Assembly (NCBI GenBank): GCA_947462335.1
Contig: OX381714.1
Span: 38,289,360 to 38,353,359, forward strand
Direction: 5' to 3'
Length of the DNA stretch: 64,000 nucleotides
Source of the DNA: Harmothoe impar
Taxonomy: Eukaryota; Annelida; Polychaeta; Phyllodocida; Polynoidae
Shown in pieces: positions 59,546 through 64,000 of this stretch. Made by a program: the position numbers and the translations under genes. Under the pieces are notes generated by a model that was given only the letters and a program-made list of their open reading frames with translations, did no database searches and had not been told where the DNA came from. The stretch's first letter is position 1, and the number at the start of each line of letters is the position of its first letter.

Positions 59546-60579
59546 CTGCCTAAATCATGCACGACTCTCAGCACACAGAGGAACCACGTGAGTAAGAGGG
59601 TAATAGACCAGCCCCATCCGTCCCCATCATCCTTCTTGGGCTGACACTTTGTTTATGGCGGCTGCCATGGGGAACTATTTTATACTCCTATATAACCATC
59701 TTTTAAGGGTATACATGACTCAACATCCACCCGCCACCTAGTGTCATTTCCTGTCACTACCCGCGTTCTAGAGACCCCCGCTTGGTGCGACCGATTGAGT
59801 CATCAGTTCCTGTCCAACGGTGTCGATCATTTAACGATCACCTCATCAATTGTAGATTAGCGGTGGGTGAAGGTGGTTGGTGTGTTATCATGTATGTATG
59901 AGATGGTGCTCATTTCCTCACTTCTATTGTAGTATCGCTGATGGAGGCCAGTGAAGATGCCTTGAGGAGCAAACAGTCGTTCTGTTTTGTGATGAATATT
60001 GGATACTAGATTTTGTGCCAACTGACTACTATATCAACCATAGGCAGTAGGTCTATGATATATGTTGAAAGTACCAGACATGGCCAGAATGCACCAGGGA
60101 GTCACATTGAATCACGGGTCATCAGGATGACTCACTGATTCCTGCAGGAAATAAGATTATCATGAAATTGTTGGAAATTGTTGGATACACTTTCCTGAAG
60201 TCAGACATTAATTTTGTTCAGGCCACTGAGGTCAGTGGGGTTGTTCTTATTGGCCAAAACACTTGCTAGATTCCAGAGAAATATAAATATATTCTTTTAA
60301 AGATGCTAGGGTCAGTCCTATTTTCAAGTTTGGTCGGCCTGAAATACACCTTTTATTAGCCTTTCATATGTTCTTTTTTTACTAATTTGCCATTGCTACC
60401 TCAGTCCCTACCTGGTGTCCTTCTCTCGATGACCACTTCTTCGTGTGCCAAAATAAGGTTGCTTTCGAGTTGCCTCACCCCACTTGTTGTATGCAATTTC
60501 GGGAAATGTATATTTTAGCCTCAAAACAAGGACCAAGAAAACTTCCTGTATACACGTCATGAAGTTAAGAGTACGGTAA

Positions 60580-60652
60580 CAAGAATTGCGGTTGTTGCTG
60601 CGTAAAAAAATGCCTGGGGCTTTTTTATACGCAGCAACAAATGCAATTCTTG
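60580..60652. other. strong 73 nt hairpin
   Basis: The 5' arm CAAGAATTGCGGTTGTTGCT then GCGTAAAAAA pairs with TTTTTTATACGC and AGCAACAAATGCAATTCTTG around a short loop (TGCCTGGGGC). About 29 of 31 pairs look matched. It could be a tiny foldback MITE or a microRNA-like precursor. I cannot separate these from one copy, but near-perfect pairing to the base favours a MITE. Confidence 0.7.
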
Positions 60653-60783
60653 CATTCTAAGAAACATAATGTCTACATGGTTGGTATGTTTAAAGGGAAC
60701 CCATTCAAGACACCAAATAAGCCGGACCAGGAAGGGGTTATCAGGGGGAAGGATGATATTACTTCAAATATGGCATTTCCTAT

Positions 60784-61688
60784 GAATTCGTTTGGTCCAT
60801 GTTAGGGGGCAAGGTAATGTGTGTTGCTAGGCAGATAAACAATTAGAATAGATGTTGCTAGGCAACCAGCTGTATTAGCAACAAACCAATAGAACCATTG
60901 AATTCCTTGGGTCCATATTAGGGGGGGGGTAGGTATGATTATAATCAACCTTAGGACCATGGAAATGTGTGTTGCTAGGGAGATAAACAATTAGAATAGT
61001 CTTTGCTAGGCAACCAGCTGTATTAGCAACAAACCGATAGAACCATTGAATTCCTTGGGTCCATACTAGGGGGGGTAGGTATGATTATAATCAACCTTAG
61101 GACCATGGAAATGTGTGTTGCTAGGCAGATAAACAATTAGAATAGCCGTTGCTAGGCAACCAGCTGTATTAGCAACAAACCAATAGAACCATTGAATTCC
61201 TTGGGTCCTTATTAGGATGGGTAGGTTTGATTAAAATCAACCTTAGGACCATGGAAATGTGCATTGCTAGGCAGATAAACAATTAGAATAGCCGTTGCTA
61301 GGCAACCAGTTGTGTAAGCAACAAACCGATAGAACCATTGAATTCCTTGGGTCCATATTAGGGGGGGTAGGTATGATTATAATCAACCTTAGGACCATGG
61401 AAATGTGTGTTGCTAGGCAGATAAACAATTAGAAAAGCCGTTGCTAGGCAACCAGCTGTGTTAGCAACAAACCAATAGAACCATTGAATTCCTTGGGTCC
61501 ATATTAGGGGGGGGGGTAGGTATGATTATAATCAACCTTAGGACCATGAAAATGTGCATTGCTAGGCAGATAAACAATTAGAATAGCCATTGCTAGGCAA
61601 CCAGCTGTATTAGCAACAAACCAATAGAACCATTGAATTCCTTGGGTCCATATTAGTGGGGGTAGGTATAATTATGATCAACCTCAGG
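60784..61688 (+). repeat. ~146 bp tandem array, six units, each with an X-box
   Basis: Six units, 146-149 bp apart, each reading GTTGCTAGGCAGATAAACAA, TTAGAATAGCCGTTGCTAGG, CAACCAGCTGTATTAGCAAC, AAACCAATAGAACCATTGAA, TTCCTTGGGTCCATATTAGG and GGTAGGTATGATTATAATCA. Units are about 95 percent alike. The palindrome GTTGCTAGGCAAC starts at 60853, 61002, 61148, 61294, 61440 and 61589. Four copies are perfect and two differ at the first base. This matches the RFX-bound X-box form (GTTGC-N3-GCAAC). Each unit also has a second half-site (GTTGCTAGGCAGA) and AGCAACAAACC. Confidence 0.93.
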
Positions 61689-61742
61689 AACTATCATAGG
61701 TTGATTTACATAGCATAAATTTGTGTTGTGACTCCTTAATCC

Positions 61743-61770
61743 AAGATGGCCGCACAATCCAAGATGGCGG
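61743..61770 (+). promoter_or_regulatory. two YY1-type sites
   Basis: AAGATGGCCGC at 61743-61753 and AAGATGGCGGC at 61760-61770, both embedded in a repeated ATCCAAGATGG phrase. The second is a full match to the YY1 consensus. They lie between the X-box array and the GC-rich stretch at 62.2-62.7 kb. Confidence 0.45.
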
Positions 61771-61865
61771 CGCCCGTTCTGACTTCTGGTAAAGTGCAAA
61801 CATCATATACCTCGTTCTGGTGGTGCCTGGTGGCGCCACCACTTCGGCATAAAAAACTACCGGTA

Positions 61866-62008
61866 GGCACGGATTCAGGGGTGGGGTAGATGCGGCGTAC
61901 CCCCTTCCTTATTTTTCTGTACATTTTAATTTCAAAATGCTCAATACCCACGGTACAATGCCTATATCACGCCCCCCCCCCCTTTCCCAAAATTCTGGAT
62001 CCGCCTCT
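61866..62008. mobile_element. hAT-like MITE remnant
   Basis: The right end TTCTGGATCCGCCTCTG mirrors the left end CACGGATTCAGGGG, with a C13 run inside near the right end. It resembles the 42452 element in reverse. No target duplication is clear. Confidence 0.45.
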
Positions 62009-62194
62009 GAAAACCCTACCTGACAACCCTATGTAATTTCTCAGACCATGTAACTGACTTCTGAACTGTCTGATTGTTTTCAATTTTGTAATATAAAACT
62101 TTAAGTTAAATCCCTTCTCTATTCTAGCCCATGCATGTGTATCATCACTATACTTCCACTTCCCTGCCATTTGCTGCTCTCTCCCTTGCCATCC

Positions 62195-62715
62195 ATTGCT
62201 AAACCCTTATGGCGGCTGATCCAACGGGCTCATCGCCCTGCTCCCCCGGCCCCTCCCCTCTCTCCGTTTTAACCCTGCCACCATCCCCCCACATTCGGCA
62301 CCAGTGGCTCTCGCACACCCTACTTTTAGGCCTACTAGCCTGAATCGTCGGCCACTTGGCTGGCAGTCTGCCGGTCCCCAGGGAGTCGTTGGGAATGATT
62401 GTGGCGGATGTCGTTGGTGGCGAAACGGCAAAAAAGTAGTCCCAGCACCTACACCTTATCGAGCGTCCCAGGGACGTTCTCCATCCGGGTCAGCCGCACT
62501 AATGAGGGCCGTCCTTTTAATCAGGCGTCCCACGGGGAACCCACATTCAGTAGCACGGAGTCCCATGGGGCTCCCGCATTCAGAAACACGGACCGGTCAC
62601 GTGGTCACGCCCCATGACGTGACGTCACGTGTAGCGGACGCCGCTGGAGGTGTCACGGGAAGATAGTCCCTCCGAATGGCGTCAAAAGGGGACTTCCGGC
62701 GGAAGTGATGTGAGT
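62195..62715 (+). promoter_or_regulatory. GC-rich, CpG-containing promoter-like region
   Basis: GC content rises clearly above the surroundings. It contains TCACGTGG at 62597, TGACGTCA (CRE) at 62620-62627 overlapping CACGTG (E-box) at 62626-62631, and the back-to-back ETS palindrome ACTTCCGGCGGAAGT at 62692-62706. Such ETS plus CRE/E-box clusters are common at CpG-rich animal promoters. A 120-codon frame at 62304-62666 has no recognisable domain, and I see no convincing exon. The gene, if any, may lie beyond the window or be intron-interrupted. Confidence 0.4.
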
Positions 62716-64000
62716 AGTACAAAGGTAGCTGCCAGGGTTTGTTGTCGGGAGACACAACCCAATTAAAGGGACCTGTTGTGAACGGGTCAGCAAGCCATAG
62801 GGCACTTTTACCTATAATATTGGCAACAAGAAATTAACTGAAATGGGTGCCTTGACAAAAAGCATATATGTCGCGTATATTGTATGTAGCCTCTACCAGG
62901 TCGATTAGACTGCAGTGGCGGATCCAGCATTGTCTAGAGGAGGGGCCCAAACCTGGCCAATCTGGAATATCTGTCAGTTTCCCATGAGCAAAGCACAGCA
63001 GCTGTACACAGAGGATTTTGGGGGCATGTCCCCCAAGAAAATGTTGATGGTTTAGATTTGAAATGGTGCATTTTCACGCATTTTAGGACAGAATATCTTC
63101 CTCTTTATTTGAGGGGGAGGGGAGGGGCCAAGGCCCGTCGGGCCACCCCGCCAATGTTAAGATGTAGTAGAGAGAGATTCTGGCAGCAATACTCTTGCTG
63201 TAGCGTCATAATGATTTTGATATCCTATGTGCTTAACATGTTTTAATGGCCATCTTCGACTGGGGAACCTCAGTCAATTCGAGCCCAGTGCACAGTGGCC
63301 ATGAGGTCAAAGGGATTTCATTGATGAGATACAGAGTCCAAAACGTTTTGCATGAACAATAGAATATGACATTAATATGGCATCAGTAGTAGTTTGTGGG
63401 TTATGCTTATAATTTACTCCTGAAATCAGTATAACAATGATATTATGTATATTTTCTTAACCTTTAGGGGCTGGGAATAATATAGATTCCAATGACATAT
63501 TTATTTGGTGAGTATGATTAAGACTTTAAGATTAAGACTCACTAAGATTTGATTAAAACTCACTCAAAACGTGTGTCCGTGCACTTGCGTGAGATAGCCC
63601 TGTCCAGCTAGAGTGAGAGAACAACTGGTATAAAACCAAGTGATCCTGGTCAATTCAAGGGTGCTGAATTCAAAAATCATAACGAAATTGCTGGGTTACT
63701 TCTCATTTCTGAGTTATTTGACCTTGTAGATGCATAAAATGCGATAGAACACCCGATACTAGTGAAAAGTTTGGCAGGAAGCTTATTTTTTCCATCATTA
63801 AATTCATGTAATCTGGGTAATACATGTCCTCAATATCAAGAAAAGGTGGTATATAGCGGCTGAGAACTTTTTATTTGCCTATGAAATAACGCTTTTTAAC
63901 TTCAGATTCTGTGATATCAGATAGCGGTTCAATAAGAACATCACAGACGTCATCATATATAATGAATATTTTCCTGTGGGGTTTCCTTTGCATTGACATG
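62716..64000. other. unassigned DNA with MITE fragments
   Basis: At 62911-63155 is a hAT-like MITE remnant starting CAGTGGCGGATCCAGCATT with inner GGGGGCATGTCCCCC and ending near GGCCACCCCGCCA. At 63247-63302 is a shortened relative of the 20.8 kb foldback element. No gene recognised to the window end. Confidence 0.4.
63247..63302. mobile_element. short foldback MITE, relative of 20.8 kb element
   Basis: ATGGCCATCTTCGACTGGGG on the left, CCCAGTGCACAGTGGCCAT on the right and CGAGCCCAGTG inside. Same termini as 20760-20856 with an interior shorter by about 40 bp. Confidence 0.55.

Larger units (their letters stand above)
56481..60575. other. unassigned DNA with scattered old repeats
   Basis: No gene recognised. 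It contains copy 2 of the 52.8 kb repeat (57369-57584), Harbinger-MITE-like fragments at about 58703-58850 and 60305-60358, the GATGCAGCCCT family at 59300-59545, and a TCTGAGTTATTTGACCTTGTA word near 58180 that recurs near 63708. Confidence 0.4.

Noticed and set aside
62304..62666. 120-codon + strand frame in the GC-rich region
   Set aside because: Long chance frames are expected in GC-rich sequence. The peptide is Arg/Pro/Ser-rich without a domain, and promoter motifs overlap its end.

Overview
This window is almost entirely non-coding, repeat-rich nuclear DNA from an animal, most likely a non-vertebrate metazoan. It is AT-leaning and full of microsatellites, minisatellites and MITEs (short non-autonomous DNA transposons). 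It carries a tyrosine-recombinase retrotransposon and a Penelope-like retroelement, a pairing common in marine invertebrates but also seen in fish. I cannot name the species. There are no operons, bacterial genes, rRNAs or recognisable tRNAs. I see only faint traces of host genes: a promoter-like cluster with a candidate first exon near 47.5-47.8 kb, a GC-rich promoter-like stretch near 61.7-62.7 kb, and a 60-residue exon-like peptide present in two inverted copies (38.6 and 56.1 kb).

Layout. 1-2.65 kb: unassigned, with one weak exon candidate. 2.7-7.1 kb: a compound CA/TA/GA microsatellite, a 207 bp palindromic MITE, a 2.1 kb element with 28 bp inverted ends lying inside TA arrays and carrying twelve copies of one short motif, and a repeat with a perfect RFX-type X-box palindrome. 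9.02-14.71 kb: a complete Ngaro-type (DIRS-order) retrotransposon with gag, RT-RNase H and tyrosine recombinase frames between split direct repeats (A1 ... B1-A2-B2). Its repeats are nearly identical, so it is a young insertion. 14.7-21.6 kb: unassigned DNA with two consensus CRE sites, a Harbinger-type MITE with TAA duplications, a short foldback element and diverged repeats. 21.6-22.8 kb: a ~59 bp tandem array with a 294 bp higher-order period, next to a 624 bp inverted-repeat element. 27.9-32.2 kb: a 2.16 kb tandem duplication. 33-47 kb: several minisatellites, a second TAA-flanked MITE, hAT-like MITE remnants and a poly-G/poly-C cluster. 48.6-52.0 kb: a damaged Penelope-like element (RGG-rich upstream frame, reverse transcriptase, GIY-YIG endonuclease) with a hammerhead-like motif at its 3' side. 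53.9-55.1 kb: a ~130 bp tandem array interrupted by a 222 bp TA-flanked MITE. 60.6-61.7 kb: a strong 73 nt hairpin and a six-unit ~146 bp tandem array, each unit centred on an X-box palindrome.

The Ngaro products would act as one system: gag packages the RNA, RT-RNase H copies it, and the recombinase integrates a circle using the short core shared by the repeat ends. The Penelope element would instead use its GIY-YIG nuclease to nick the target and prime reverse transcription, but this copy looks broken. The most unusual signals are the X-box tandem array, the TA-embedded element with its iterated motif, the Ngaro copy with a kilobase of overlapping open frame, and the Penelope copy with a separate RGG-rich frame.
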